Below are positions 21,305 through 28,474 of a stretch of DNA of 34,399 bases, piece by piece. Numbering within the stretch: the first letter of the stretch is position 1; each line of letters starts with the position of its first letter. The stretch lies in assembly GCA_017440925.1 (NCBI GenBank), contig JAFSAP010000020.1, positions 1 through 34,399 on the forward strand, written 5' to 3'. Below the pieces are notes generated by a model. It had not been told where the DNA came from. It did not search any database and worked only from the letters and a program-made list of their open reading frames with translations. Source of the stretch: Oscillospiraceae bacterium. Its GTDB lineage: Bacteria; Bacillota; Clostridia; Oscillospirales; Oscillospiraceae. The translations under genes and the position numbers were made by a program.

Positions 21305-21396
21305 CAATGAGAACCGAAAATCAGGACATTTTCTGCTTTGAAATTTAAAAAAACCTTGATATGACCCACTTTTTTCAAAAGTCCTATAAGAATATT
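21305..21396 (+). repeat. Dispersed ~95-bp repeat, copy e (most diverged)
   Basis: Shares CTTTGAAATTTAAAAAAACC, GATATGACCCACTTTTTTCA and AAAAGTCCTATAAGAATA with the other copies but lacks the TCGCACCA end. It is the last copy in the array. The rest of the 379-base gene-free stretch 21204-21582 holds only the SDR terminator and an AT-rich leader of the next gene, with TAAAAT at 21547 as a possible -10 box. Confidence 0.7.
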
Positions 21397-21582
21397 TGGT
21401 GAGGGAGCAAAGGAGCCGAAAGTTGAAATGCAATACTGGAATACGGATAGGATCGATCCGAAAAAAGAAGAATAAGGGCCTGATGCCCAAATTCCGGATG
21501 CGCTTTTCGTTGATTATTCTGCCTTGTGCGGACAGATCTGCTGTGGTAAAATGAATAAAAATTTGATACAGGAGGTCTCTCT

Positions 21583-22509
21583 ATGTCTATTCGTGAAATC
21601 AGCTTTCCTTCCGCTAATGGCCGGGATACGGTCAAAGCCTGGGCCTATTCACCGCTGGGCAAGCCCCGGGCCATCATTCAGCTGATCCATGGCTACGGCG
21701 AGCATTCCCGCCGGTATCTGCATATGATCAATACCTTCAATGCAGCTGGTTTTGTGGTCTATGCGGACGATCACATCGGTCATGGAAAGACCGGCTATGA
21801 CGGCGGTACCCTGGGGGATCCCCATTCCGGTGGTTATATGACCTATGTGAAGGATGAGAAGTCCCTCCATGATATCGCAGTGGCAGACTACCCCGATATT
21901 CCTTACTTTGTCTTTGGCCATAGCTGGGGCTCCATGCTGGCCCGGGCTTATGCTGCCCACTATGGTGAGGATATTGTCGGCCTGATGCTCTGCGGCCTGT
22001 GCTCCCAGTGGAAAGGCTGTGAGGATGCCTATGTCAACCAGGAATTCATCGATGCTTACAATGCCGATCCGAACCAGAACGCAGGGGAATGGTTTGGCCG
22101 TGTTTTCTCCGGTATGACAGACCGAATTGAAAATCCTGTTTCTGCCGCTGACTGGATTGCCAACGATCCCAGAGTTGTGGCAGATCACGCAGGTGATATG
22201 TTCAATACCTTTGATACCACACTGGAACTTGTGTGGGACTTTGTTCAGCTGTATCACTTCATTGAAAGTGATGCGTGGGCCCCCATGGTTCCCAGCCGGA
22301 TTCCCACTTATCTGATCGCTGGCGACCAGGATCCCTGCGGCAATTACGGCGAGGGACTGTATCATGTGGCCAATCTGCTGGCACGCACCGGCAACAAGAC
22401 TGTCACACGGGCCTACACCGGTTACCGCCATGAGATCCACAATGAACTTTCCATCCGGGACGAGGTGGAGGCAGGTCTGGTGGAATTCGTCAATCAGGTT
22501 CTGGGCTAA
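21583..22509 (+). CDS. Alpha/beta hydrolase of the S33 / monoacylglycerol lipase-like family (second paralogue)
   Basis: At 308 residues, it is related along its whole length to the protein at 9694-10617. It has the oxyanion HG in LIHGYGEHSRRY, the nucleophile elbow GHSWGS (Ser114), the acid region LIAGDQDPCGNYG, and the catalytic His in YRHEIHNE. It is a serine hydrolase of the lysophospholipase/monoacylglycerol lipase group with unknown substrate; no signal peptide is seen. CAGGAGGT at 21569-21576 is a strong ribosome binding site. It stands alone, closed by a perfect terminator. Confidence 0.92.
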   Translation: MSIREISFPSANGRDTVKAWAYSPLGKPRAIIQLIHGYGEHSRRYLHMINTFNAAGFVVYADDHIGHGKTGYDGGTLGDPHSGGYMTYVKDEKSLHDIAVADYPDIPYFVFGHSWGSMLARAYAAHYGEDIVGLMLCGLCSQWKGCEDAYVNQEFIDAYNADPNQNAGEWFGRVFSGMTDRIENPVSAADWIANDPRVVADHAGDMFNTFDTTLELVWDFVQLYHFIESDAWAPMVPSRIPTYLIAGDQDPCGNYGEGLYHVANLLARTGNKTVTRAYTGYRHEIHNELSIRDEVEAGLVEFVNQVLG

Positions 22510-22518
22510 AACCAATTC

Positions 22519-22548
22519 AAAAAAGAGAGGCGTGAGCCTCTCTTTTTT
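22519..22548 (+). terminator. Terminator after the second hydrolase gene
   Basis: AAAAGAGAGGC and GCCTCTCTTTT form an 11-bp stem with a GTGA loop and a T run. Confidence 0.9.
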
Positions 22549-22606
22549 CTTGCGATAATCCTATTCATCTGCTAAACTATAGAAAAACCATTTGGAGGAA
22601 TATCCA

Positions 22607-23338
22607 ATGACCCGATTTTTTGTATCGCCGGAAGAACTGACACCGGAATTTCTGGTATTGACGGGGGAGAATGCCCAGCATGCCAAGGTCCTGCGTCTGA
22701 AAAATGGCGAAGAAGTTCTTGTCTGTGACGGGCAGGGAAAGGAATGCCTTTGCACCATCAGCGATGTCAGTCCCGGACAGGTTAGCCTGGTGGTGAAAAA
22801 GCGTCTGGAATCGGAAACGGAAGCCCGCGTCCGGGCCAGCATCTACATGGCCTTTTCCAAGGGCGACAAGCTGGAGCATGTGATCCAGAAAGCCACGGAA
22901 TTGGGTGCTTATGAAATTGTGGCCTTTCCCTCTGCCCGGTGTGTATCCCGTCCCGATGACAAAAGCCTGAAAAAGAAGCTGGAACGGTGGCAGAAGATTG
23001 CTGCCTCCGCAGCAGAACAGTCCGGCCGGGGCCGGATCCCGGAGGTGCTTGTGGTTGGCAGTTATCGGGAAGCCCTCAGCCGTGCTGCCCAGGCGGACAA
23101 AGGGATCCTTTTCTATGAAAATGAACGTGCCACTACCTTGCGGATGGCACTGGAAGCAGGGGAGTACCAGACCATCAGCCTGCTGACAGGCCCGGAGGGA
23201 GGTCTGGAGGAAAAGGAAGTTGCCCAGGCCATGGAAGCTGGGTTACAGGTCTGCACCCTGGGACGGCGGATTCTGCGGTGTGAGACGGCGCCTCTGTGCG
23301 CCCTGTCTGCGGTCATGTATGCATCCGGAGAATTTTAA
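22607..23338 (+). CDS. rsmE: 16S rRNA (uracil1498-N3)-methyltransferase RsmE
   Basis: RsmE methylates U1498 in the decoding region of 16S rRNA. The 243 residues begin MTRFFVSPEEL with an N-terminal PUA-like domain (residues 1-70, HAKVLRLKNGEEV). The SPOUT domain ends with LTGPEGGLEEKEV and LGRRILRCETAPL, the knot motifs. The ATG at 22607 has GGAGG 8 bases upstream; an ATG at 22592 overlaps that site and is rejected. Confidence 0.96.
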   Translation: MTRFFVSPEELTPEFLVLTGENAQHAKVLRLKNGEEVLVCDGQGKECLCTISDVSPGQVSLVVKKRLESETEARVRASIYMAFSKGDKLEHVIQKATELGAYEIVAFPSARCVSRPDDKSLKKKLERWQKIAASAAEQSGRGRIPEVLVVGSYREALSRAAQADKGILFYENERATTLRMALEAGEYQTISLLTGPEGGLEEKEVAQAMEAGLQVCTLGRRILRCETAPLCALSAVMYASGEF

Positions 23339-23341
23339 AGA

Positions 23342-23370
23342 AAAACACCAGCCTCCCGGCTGGTGTTTTG
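23342..23370. terminator. Terminator shared by rsmE and the convergent DUF4097 gene
   Basis: AAAACACCAGCC and GGCTGGTGTTTT form a perfect 12-bp stem, with T runs usable in both directions. Confidence 0.85.
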
Positions 23371-23374
23371 CATG

Positions 23375-24319
23375 TTATGGAGCGGATTCCTCGGTGGGAT
23401 CCATTACGGCTTCCGTTACATCTTCGGTGGGGAAGGCATCCCCTTTGCGGATGTTTACATCGCAGTTCATGCCGTCCACATCAATACGGCAGCGGCCATC
23501 CCCATAAACATGGGTGTTGTTTTTCATGACGGTTCCATGGAATTCGGAGCTGAATCGGCTGCTCATGCCATCCATACTGATAGAATAGCCGCAATTTTCA
23601 GGAAGGGAAATATCCAGCTTGCCGGACATGCTGTCTATATCGATACGGCTGGGTGTTTCATAGAACTCCCCGACGAAACTGGCGGAAGCGGCATCAAAAT
23701 CCAGGGTATCCAGTGTGCCGGAGAAAATCACGTCTCCGGAGGCTGTATCGATATCCAGATCCCGGATGCTGCAGTTTTCCAGATTGCAGGTGCCGCTGGC
23801 ACCATCAAGATCCATTTCACCGATGGTCATATTTCGCATTTCCACGGTGGCGGAGGCGGCATCGATCTCCAGACTGCGGCACTGCCAATCCTGGGGAACG
23901 TAGATATACAGATCCTTGCTCAGATCATCAGTCAGATGGATACCCAGGCCGGATTTCCAGCTTTCTTCACAGAACTTTATTTCCAGCTTCCGGTTCTGCG
24001 TTTTCCAGACCATGGAATACCGCTCATCGCTGACATCGGACTCTGTAACAGTGATCTCTGATACATCTCTGGGCAGGATCAGAATGTCACCGGCGACCCA
24101 CTCGATCTCGATTCCGTCGATGGATCGGCTATCCATCACCAGTTTTTCTTCATTGGGTAAGGATTTTACCGGGGTTTCCTCTGCAATATTCATAGGTACT
24201 GTTGCTACAGAATAATCATTTAGATACCGTTCCTCCGCTACAAAGGCCACAAGAACACCTACCAGAAATACCAGCACAATGCTCCAGATAACGATACGAA
24301 TAATGGCGTTAGTTTTCAT
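23375..24319 (-). CDS. DUF4097-family beta-strand repeat protein, membrane anchored
   Basis: The 314-residue protein starts with a short cytoplasmic segment and one membrane helix (about 8-28), leaving most of the protein outside. The outer part is a run of short strands with a recurring pattern (LEIDAASATVEMRN, MDLDGASGTCNLEN, LDIDTASGDVIFSG, LDFDAASASFVGEF, IDIDSMSGKLDISL), the DUF4097 adhesin-like right-handed beta-helix. An acidic tail ends it. In Firmicutes such proteins follow PadR and DUF1700 genes, as here. The role in envelope stress or surface sensing is inferred from context. It overlaps the DUF1700 gene by 11 bases. Confidence 0.88.
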   Translation of the reverse strand: MKTNAIIRIVIWSIVLVFLVGVLVAFVAEERYLNDYSVATVPMNIAEETPVKSLPNEEKLVMDSRSIDGIEIEWVAGDILILPRDVSEITVTESDVSDERYSMVWKTQNRKLEIKFCEESWKSGLGIHLTDDLSKDLYIYVPQDWQCRSLEIDAASATVEMRNMTIGEMDLDGASGTCNLENCSIRDLDIDTASGDVIFSGTLDTLDFDAASASFVGEFYETPSRIDIDSMSGKLDISLPENCGYSISMDGMSSRFSSEFHGTVMKNNTHVYGDGRCRIDVDGMNCDVNIRKGDAFPTEDVTEAVMDPTEESAP

Positions 24320-24950
24320 GTTTCGTCGCCTCCTTTAGATCCAGAATGGCTTTTGTCAGTTCCCAGATGGCTGCTTCAATGGGAAAAACCAACCAGGTGA
24401 TGTACCATGCATGGGTTGTAAAGCTCAGCAGCAGATAAATAACCAGACCAGCCACATTGATTGTGTTTTTTATGGTTTTTCTTAAGCTTTGCTGAGGTGT
24501 CATGGGAGAAGGCTCCTGCTTTTCTTCCTCATTTTCCTTTTTGCTGCTCATGATGATCAGGGCAGTGGCTATGGCCACCATGAGGAGCAGTCCGCAAAGG
24601 CCTATCGTTGCTGCTCCCAGTTCACTCAATAAAAATAGTGGAATGGGGCATAGAATATACAGGGCAATGGCTGTGGCTCTTAGTTTTTTCTGTTTCTGCT
24701 GTTCTTCTTTGGTTTCCGGTTCTTGAATATGGGCATTAACAGAATGGGAAATTCTCTGTGTACCCAGAATTTCGCTGATATCGCCAATCCCGCTGATGGC
24801 CAGCCGGTAGGCAGCCTCAGGAACCTTACCCTCTGCGATCAGATCATCATAACGGTCAAGGGTGTTCTGTAAAATTTCCTGTTTGATATCTTCACAGCCC
24901 TGAGCGCCTGCAAAGAGCAGATTCACATATTGAATGAGTTGCTCTCTCAT
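24309..24950 (-). CDS. DUF1700 (HAAS-type) membrane protein
   Basis: It has 213 residues. The N-terminal helical region (about 1-65: LIQYVNLLFAGAQG, EILQNTLDRYDDLIAEGK, AISGIGDISEILG) is the HAAS/DUF1700 signature, linked to PadR regulation. Then four or so membrane segments follow in two hairpins separated by a charged loop rich in Glu/Lys. The gene starts 3 bases after the PadR stop and overlaps the next gene, so all three are one operon. The family is thought to pass membrane signals to PadR partners; this is inference. Confidence 0.88.
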   Translation of the reverse strand: MREQLIQYVNLLFAGAQGCEDIKQEILQNTLDRYDDLIAEGKVPEAAYRLAISGIGDISEILGTQRISHSVNAHIQEPETKEEQQKQKKLRATAIALYILCPIPLFLLSELGAATIGLCGLLLMVAIATALIIMSSKKENEEEKQEPSPMTPQQSLRKTIKNTINVAGLVIYLLLSFTTHAWYITWLVFPIEAAIWELTKAILDLKEATKHEN

Positions 24951-24952
24951 GA

Positions 24953-25285
24953 TTATTCCTCCATCCGTAAAAGCTTATCCATGATTTCCTTTGTTTCCAG
25001 CCATTCTGTCATCAGACGGTGGTAAGCATCTTTTCCGGCAGCGGTGATGGTATAGTAACGCCGGCGGGCGCCTGCACCGCTGTCTCCCCAGTAGGAGGCA
25101 ATGCAGCCGGATTCTTCCAGTCTTTTAAACGCTGTATATAAGGTCGCTTCTTTCAGTTCAAAGCGGCCGGAAGAAATCGTGGATATTGTTTTGTTGATCT
25201 CATAGCCATAGCTGTCGCCCCGGAGTAGCCGGGCCAGAATAATGGCATCGGTATGGCCCCGGATCAGATCACCGGCAATGGACAT
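24953..25285 (-). CDS. PadR-family transcriptional regulator
   Basis: It has 110 residues. The winged helix appears as HTDAIILARLLRGDSYGYEI, then ISSGRFELKEATLYTAFKRLEESG, and the wing WGDSGAGARRRYYTITAAG, followed by a C-terminal helix. PadR proteins repress their own operon and respond to envelope or phenolic stress. It is first in a three-gene operon with DUF1700 and DUF4097 partners. The promoter has consensus boxes and a small palindrome in the spacer. Confidence 0.95.
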   Translation of the reverse strand: MSIAGDLIRGHTDAIILARLLRGDSYGYEINKTISTISSGRFELKEATLYTAFKRLEESGCIASYWGDSGAGARRRYYTITAAGKDAYHRLMTEWLETKEIMDKLLRMEE

Positions 25286-25309
25286 TGCACATCCCTCCTT
25301 TGTGATGCT

Positions 25310-25338
25310 ATAGTAACACGAGATACCTCGCCTGTCAA
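25310..25338 (-). promoter_or_regulatory. Promoter and possible operator of the PadR operon
   Basis: On the - strand TTGACA (plus 25333-25338) and TACTAT (plus 25310-25315) are exactly 17 bases apart. The spacer holds CGAG-GTAT-CTCG, a short palindrome in the right place for autorepression. AGGAGGG lies before the ATG. Confidence 0.75.
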
Positions 25339-25353
25339 GGTACTTCGGGTAAA

Positions 25354-25423
25354 AAGTTAGGAGTTAGCAATCAGGCGTTGTGCAGTATACAAAAAGGAAG
25401 TATACTTGCTTAACTCCTAACTT
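25354..25423. repeat. 70-bp inverted-repeat element upstream of the PadR operon
   Basis: AAGTTAGGAGTTAGCAA at the left pairs with TTGCTTAACTCCTAACTT at the right with one bulged base. Inside is AGTATAC/GTATACT. It looks like a small dispersed palindromic element. It lies between the rlmH stop and the PadR promoter and may act as a terminator-like hairpin for neither strand in particular. Confidence 0.65.
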
Positions 25424-25441
25424 CTAACTCCTTATTCCACG

Positions 25442-25924
25442 TTATTTGTGATATTTGCTTCCTGCCTGTATCGCTTCCGCCCGGTACAGCTGCTCCAGCA
25501 CCATGATCCGGGCCAGATGATGGGGGAAGGTCATTGGCCCCATGCTGAGCTTGAAATCCGCTTTCTGCTTCACTCTGGGTGCCATGCCAAAGGAGGAACC
25601 GATCAGAAAACAGGCGCTGGACTTGCCGCTGTTTTTTACTTCGGCAAGCTTTGCAGCAAAGCCTTCACTGGACAGTTCTTTCCCCTCTGGGGTGAACACG
25701 CAGAACCAGGCTCCCTTGGGGATCTTGGAGAAGATCTGTTCCGCTTCCTTTTCCAGTCCTGCGGAAATTTCAGCAGGGGAGGGATTCTCCGGCAGCCGTA
25801 CCTCCGGAAGCTCCAGCAGGGTGAAGCGGCAGTAGCCTCCCAGCCGTTTTTTGTATTCTTCGGCAGCAGAGATATAAAACTTTTCCTTCAGCTTGCCCAT
25901 GGTGATCAGGGTAATATCGAACAT
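25442..25924 (-). CDS. rlmH: 23S rRNA (pseudouridine1915-N3)-methyltransferase RlmH
   Basis: RlmH is a small SPOUT methyltransferase acting on pseudouridine 1915 of helix 69 in assembled 70S ribosomes. It has 160 residues, the normal length. Motifs: ITLITMGKLKEKFYI at the start, the SAM-binding FLIGSSFGM, and the invariant C-terminal FPHHLARIMVLEQLYRAEAI...YHK. Monocistronic, with the ATG near 25924. Confidence 0.96.
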   Translation of the reverse strand: MFDITLITMGKLKEKFYISAAEEYKKRLGGYCRFTLLELPEVRLPENPSPAEISAGLEKEAEQIFSKIPKGAWFCVFTPEGKELSSEGFAAKLAEVKNSGKSSACFLIGSSFGMAPRVKQKADFKLSMGPMTFPHHLARIMVLEQLYRAEAIQAGSKYHK

Positions 25925-26030
25925 AACAATTCCTCATTTTTATGATTTGCAAATAGTTTACCATTTCCGCCGGAAAAAGGCAATCATCATTTCTTTTGCC
26001 TGAGAAACACTAAAAATGGAGGTGAATGAA

Positions 26031-26138
26031 ATGAAAGAAGAAAAGAAAGAAAAAATTGTCGTTGATCCCAACGGTATGTACACCGGCCGTCCCATCGACT
26101 CTAATGAACGGCCCATTCAGGACGCGGATGACCTGTAA
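26031..26138 (+). CDS. Conserved small acidic protein, 35 residues
   Basis: It encodes MKEEKKEKIVVDPNGMYTGR then PIDSNERPIQDADDL. GGAGGT at 26019-26024 is 6 bases before the ATG. The DPxGxYTGxP...QDADDL pattern is one I have seen as a recurring tiny hypothetical protein in Clostridia; the function is unknown to me. The Lys/Glu-rich start and absence of a membrane segment suggest a soluble protein. A palindromic repeat follows 28 bases after the stop. Confidence 0.75.
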   Translation: MKEEKKEKIVVDPNGMYTGRPIDSNERPIQDADDL

Positions 26139-26166
26139 TTGACTTTTGCTAGTGTATCAGTCGAGA

Positions 26167-26275
26167 ATGTAGGGGCGATTATCAATCGCCCGGCGGTAAG
26201 ATGTTACCGTTTTCACCGGAATGATGGCGAATGCGTTACATTTTTGTGCCGGGCGGTCAATGACCGCCCCTACAT
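26167..26275 (+). repeat. MITE-like palindromic element with hairpin ends
   Basis: The ends ATGTAGGGGCG and CGCCCCTACAT are perfect inverted repeats spanning 109 bp. Each end also folds into its own hairpin: GGGCGATT/AATCGCCC at the left and GGCGGTCA/TGACCGCC at the right, with compensated differences between the arms. The centre is AT-richer. The design resembles the 2286-2357 element. It fills the gap between the small gene and the anti-sigma gene. Confidence 0.8.
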
Positions 26276-26299
26276 CCATATTATGCAGATGCATAGTGT

Positions 26300-27475
26300 T
26301 TACTGAATGGGAATGTAATAGAATGTCTGCACTGTAGGCTTGCCATTTTCATCGTTTTCCCAGCCTTTATGGAACATGAGGCTTTCTACCTGGCTGATGT
26401 CCAGAATGGCATCGTAAATATCGGATTCCGTAAAATAGATCATGTTTTCATGATCCTCAAAGCCAGAAGATCCAGCACCGCAGAAGTGTTCGCTGCCGTC
26501 TTTCATGCGGACACCGTATACCGCCTGAGGAAGTGTAATCAGTTCGTTCCAGCCTTCCCAATAGTCGTCCACTTTGTAACGGGCCCGGATGGTCTTCTGT
26601 CCAATTTCTGCATCCAACAAAACCACTTCGCTGTCACCGATTTTTTCATTGGGTGTGACGGTGATGCTGTCACTGGTGCCGGTCAGTATCCACTTCAATT
26701 CCCAGTTACCCTCCACCTGCGGCACAGGCATACCGGCCTTCTGATGGGACTGGAAATCAATGCTATTGAATGTAAAGACGATTTCCTTTCCGAAATATTG
26801 TCCATCTGTTTCTGCGAAGTAGATATAATGGGTATATTCAATGCTTCCGTCATCGGCTACAGGATCTAAAATCACAGATTGGAATTCATCATTTCTGGAT
26901 TTCACCGGTTCTCCTGTGGAGGCATAGACCCATTCTCCCTTTTCATTCCGTGTAGTGCCATCGAAGATCGCACCAGTCTGACCTCCGCCAAAACGCTGGT
27001 TGCCATCAATGGAAACAGTGGGCCAAACTGCTGGATATTCATCCTCAGGAACTTCGAAACCTTCGATCCGGAAAGTAATCTCCGCCTGATATTTATCCAC
27101 AATGCTCTGCACCGCTGTGATGGTAATACCCTGATCGGTAACACTCAGCACCTCATTAGGATTCTCTTCCCCCTTGGTTTCTTCCAGCATGACAGACAGG
27201 CCGCTCTTTTCCGCCTGCTCCTTGATATCCTGGGAGGGATTATAGCGGATCTGGGCAGTGGTGGACCAACGGGTGAAAACGGCTGCGCCCGTGAGGGTAG
27301 CCAGCACCATGGCCGCAGCCAATGCGACAAACAGCAGTCCGCGGCCGCTGTGTTTGCGGACTGCTCTTTCGTTCATCTGGGCAATCAGATCATAGACCAT
27401 GGCGTTTTTATCTTCCCTGGAAAACTGCAGGGCATCCATGGACTGCTGCATTTCCGCTTTCAGATTGTGTCTCAC
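26300..27475 (-). CDS. DUF4179-domain anti-sigma factor-like membrane protein
   Basis: It has 391 residues. The N-terminal cytoplasmic part (1-45) contains a short helical region and would bind the sigma factor. One membrane helix lies at about 46-68 (GLLFVALAAAMVLATLTGAAVF). The extracellular DUF4179-type region covers about 75-390. The gene overlaps the ECF sigma gene by 4 bases (ATGA), the standard sigma/anti-sigma arrangement. The extracellular signal is unknown. A MITE-like element lies downstream and no clear terminator is seen. Confidence 0.87.
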   Translation of the reverse strand: MRHNLKAEMQQSMDALQFSREDKNAMVYDLIAQMNERAVRKHSGRGLLFVALAAAMVLATLTGAAVFTRWSTTAQIRYNPSQDIKEQAEKSGLSVMLEETKGEENPNEVLSVTDQGITITAVQSIVDKYQAEITFRIEGFEVPEDEYPAVWPTVSIDGNQRFGGGQTGAIFDGTTRNEKGEWVYASTGEPVKSRNDEFQSVILDPVADDGSIEYTHYIYFAETDGQYFGKEIVFTFNSIDFQSHQKAGMPVPQVEGNWELKWILTGTSDSITVTPNEKIGDSEVVLLDAEIGQKTIRARYKVDDYWEGWNELITLPQAVYGVRMKDGSEHFCGAGSSGFEDHENMIYFTESDIYDAILDISQVESLMFHKGWENDENGKPTVQTFYYIPIQ

Positions 27476-27957
27476 AGGGCAAGTCTCCTTTCTTCGTCAG
27501 TGAGGATCGTTCTCAGCTTCCGCCGTCCCCGGGCAAGATACTGGTTAACAGCACTTTCGCTGACACCCATCACCTCTGCAATTTCCCGGGCGGAGTATTC
27601 TTCGTAGTAGTATAAGTATAAGCTGATCCGGTGCTTTTCCGGCAAATGCTTCATAGCGTCCATAAGCCAGGTATCCGGCACCTCCGGCGCGGCGATTTGG
27701 GCAGCATCCTCCAGAGATACGGTGCGCCGGAAAAAGGCGCTTTTCAAATGATCCTTGCAGGCATTGATGGCTGTGCGGATGATCCATGCCTTTTCATGCT
27801 CGGGGCTGTCAAATGTCATATTGCTGGTCAGATACTTTAAAAAGACAGTTTGACAGATATCCTCTGCATCGCAGGTCTGCCTCAGATACTGATAGCTGAT
27901 CCGCAGGATCATGTCTGCATACAGGTTTACCAGGCGTCTTGCCTGAAATTCATCCAT
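27472..27957 (-). CDS. ECF-type RNA polymerase sigma factor
   Basis: The 161-residue sigma-70-family protein has region 2 at about 8-75 (YADMILRISYQYLRQTCDAEDICQTVFLKYL) and region 4 at about 105-155 (MKHLPEKHRISLYLYYYEEYSAREIAEVMGVSESAVNQYLARGRRKL). It lacks regions 1 and 3, as ECF factors do. The start is ATG at 27957; a TTG one codon earlier is possible, since AAGGTG lies 7 bases before it. It is cotranscribed with its DUF4179 anti-sigma partner and is probably autoregulated; I see no clear ECF promoter. Confidence 0.92.
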   Translation of the reverse strand: MDEFQARRLVNLYADMILRISYQYLRQTCDAEDICQTVFLKYLTSNMTFDSPEHEKAWIIRTAINACKDHLKSAFFRRTVSLEDAAQIAAPEVPDTWLMDAMKHLPEKHRISLYLYYYEEYSAREIAEVMGVSESAVNQYLARGRRKLRTILTDEERRLAL

Positions 27958-28040
27958 CAAAATTCTTCACCTTCTTTATGTTTGATTGAGGTCCTCTATT
28001 CCTAATACGAATCAGCCCCCCAAAACATGACACCAGTATA

Positions 28041-28088
28041 ACAGAAAAAGTGCAGAACACAAAGAAATAACTTTGCATTCTGCACTTT
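28041..28088 (-). terminator. Terminator after spoIIID
   Basis: AAAGTGCAGAA (28047-28057) and TTCTGCACTTT (28078-28088) pair perfectly, with an inner GCAAAG/CTTTGT stem. On the - strand a TTTTTCTG tract follows. Confidence 0.75.
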
Positions 28089-28098
28089 GTGCCTTGCA

Positions 28099-28347
28099 CT
28101 ATACGCCTTTGTATTTTCGCCTCGTTGCCATTCCGCCCCGGATGTGCCGTTCCTGCTTGTTTGTATCCAGAACCTGCCGAACCTGCACATACAGGGCATA
28201 GTTGTATTGTTTCAGCCGGTGGGAAAGATCCTTATGTACCGTGGATTTGGAAATGCCGAAATGTCGGGCGGCAGCCCGGACGGTGGCACCGGTCTCGATC
28301 ATGTACACAGCCACTTCGCAGGCCCTTTTCTCCAGTGGTTCTGTCAT
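28099..28347 (-). CDS. spoIIID: Sporulation transcriptional regulator SpoIIID
   Basis: SpoIIID is a small mother-cell DNA-binding protein that acts after SigE and before SigK. The 82 residues match well: CEVAVYMIETGATVRAAARHFGISKSTVHKDLSHRL (helix-turn-helix), then a basic tail (HIRGGMATRRKYKG). The ATG at 28347 has GGAGGGG just upstream; a longer in-frame ORF to 28476 has no such site. This is direct evidence for endospore formation and supports the spore-surface reading of the collagen-like gene. Confidence 0.96.
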   Translation of the reverse strand: MTEPLEKRACEVAVYMIETGATVRAAARHFGISKSTVHKDLSHRLKQYNYALYVQVRQVLDTNKQERHIRGGMATRRKYKGV

Positions 28348-28413
28348 AGGCACCCCTCCGATGTAAGTGTGCTGACAGAAAATCTTATGCAAAGCCAGGT
28401 AAAGATATGCACC

Positions 28414-28442
28414 TTGACACTGGACGGATAACAGGATAAAAT
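28414..28442 (+). promoter_or_regulatory. Promoter of the threonine aldolase gene
   Basis: TTGACA (28414-28419) and TAAAAT (28437-28442) are 17 bases apart, about 33 bases before the ATG. Confidence 0.8.
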
Positions 28443-28474
28443 AGCGGTAATATTTGTTTTTAGGAGTGGAAACC

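Noticed and set aside
14144-21396. A prophage
   Set aside because: No integrase, capsid, terminase, portal or tail genes are present. The M15 peptidase and collagen-like protein alone are not enough, and the latter looks like a spore protein.
23363-24061. + strand ORF of 232 codons opposite the DUF4097 gene
   Set aside because: The - strand has a clear membrane anchor and beta-helix repeats and belongs to a three-gene operon; the + frame has no start context.
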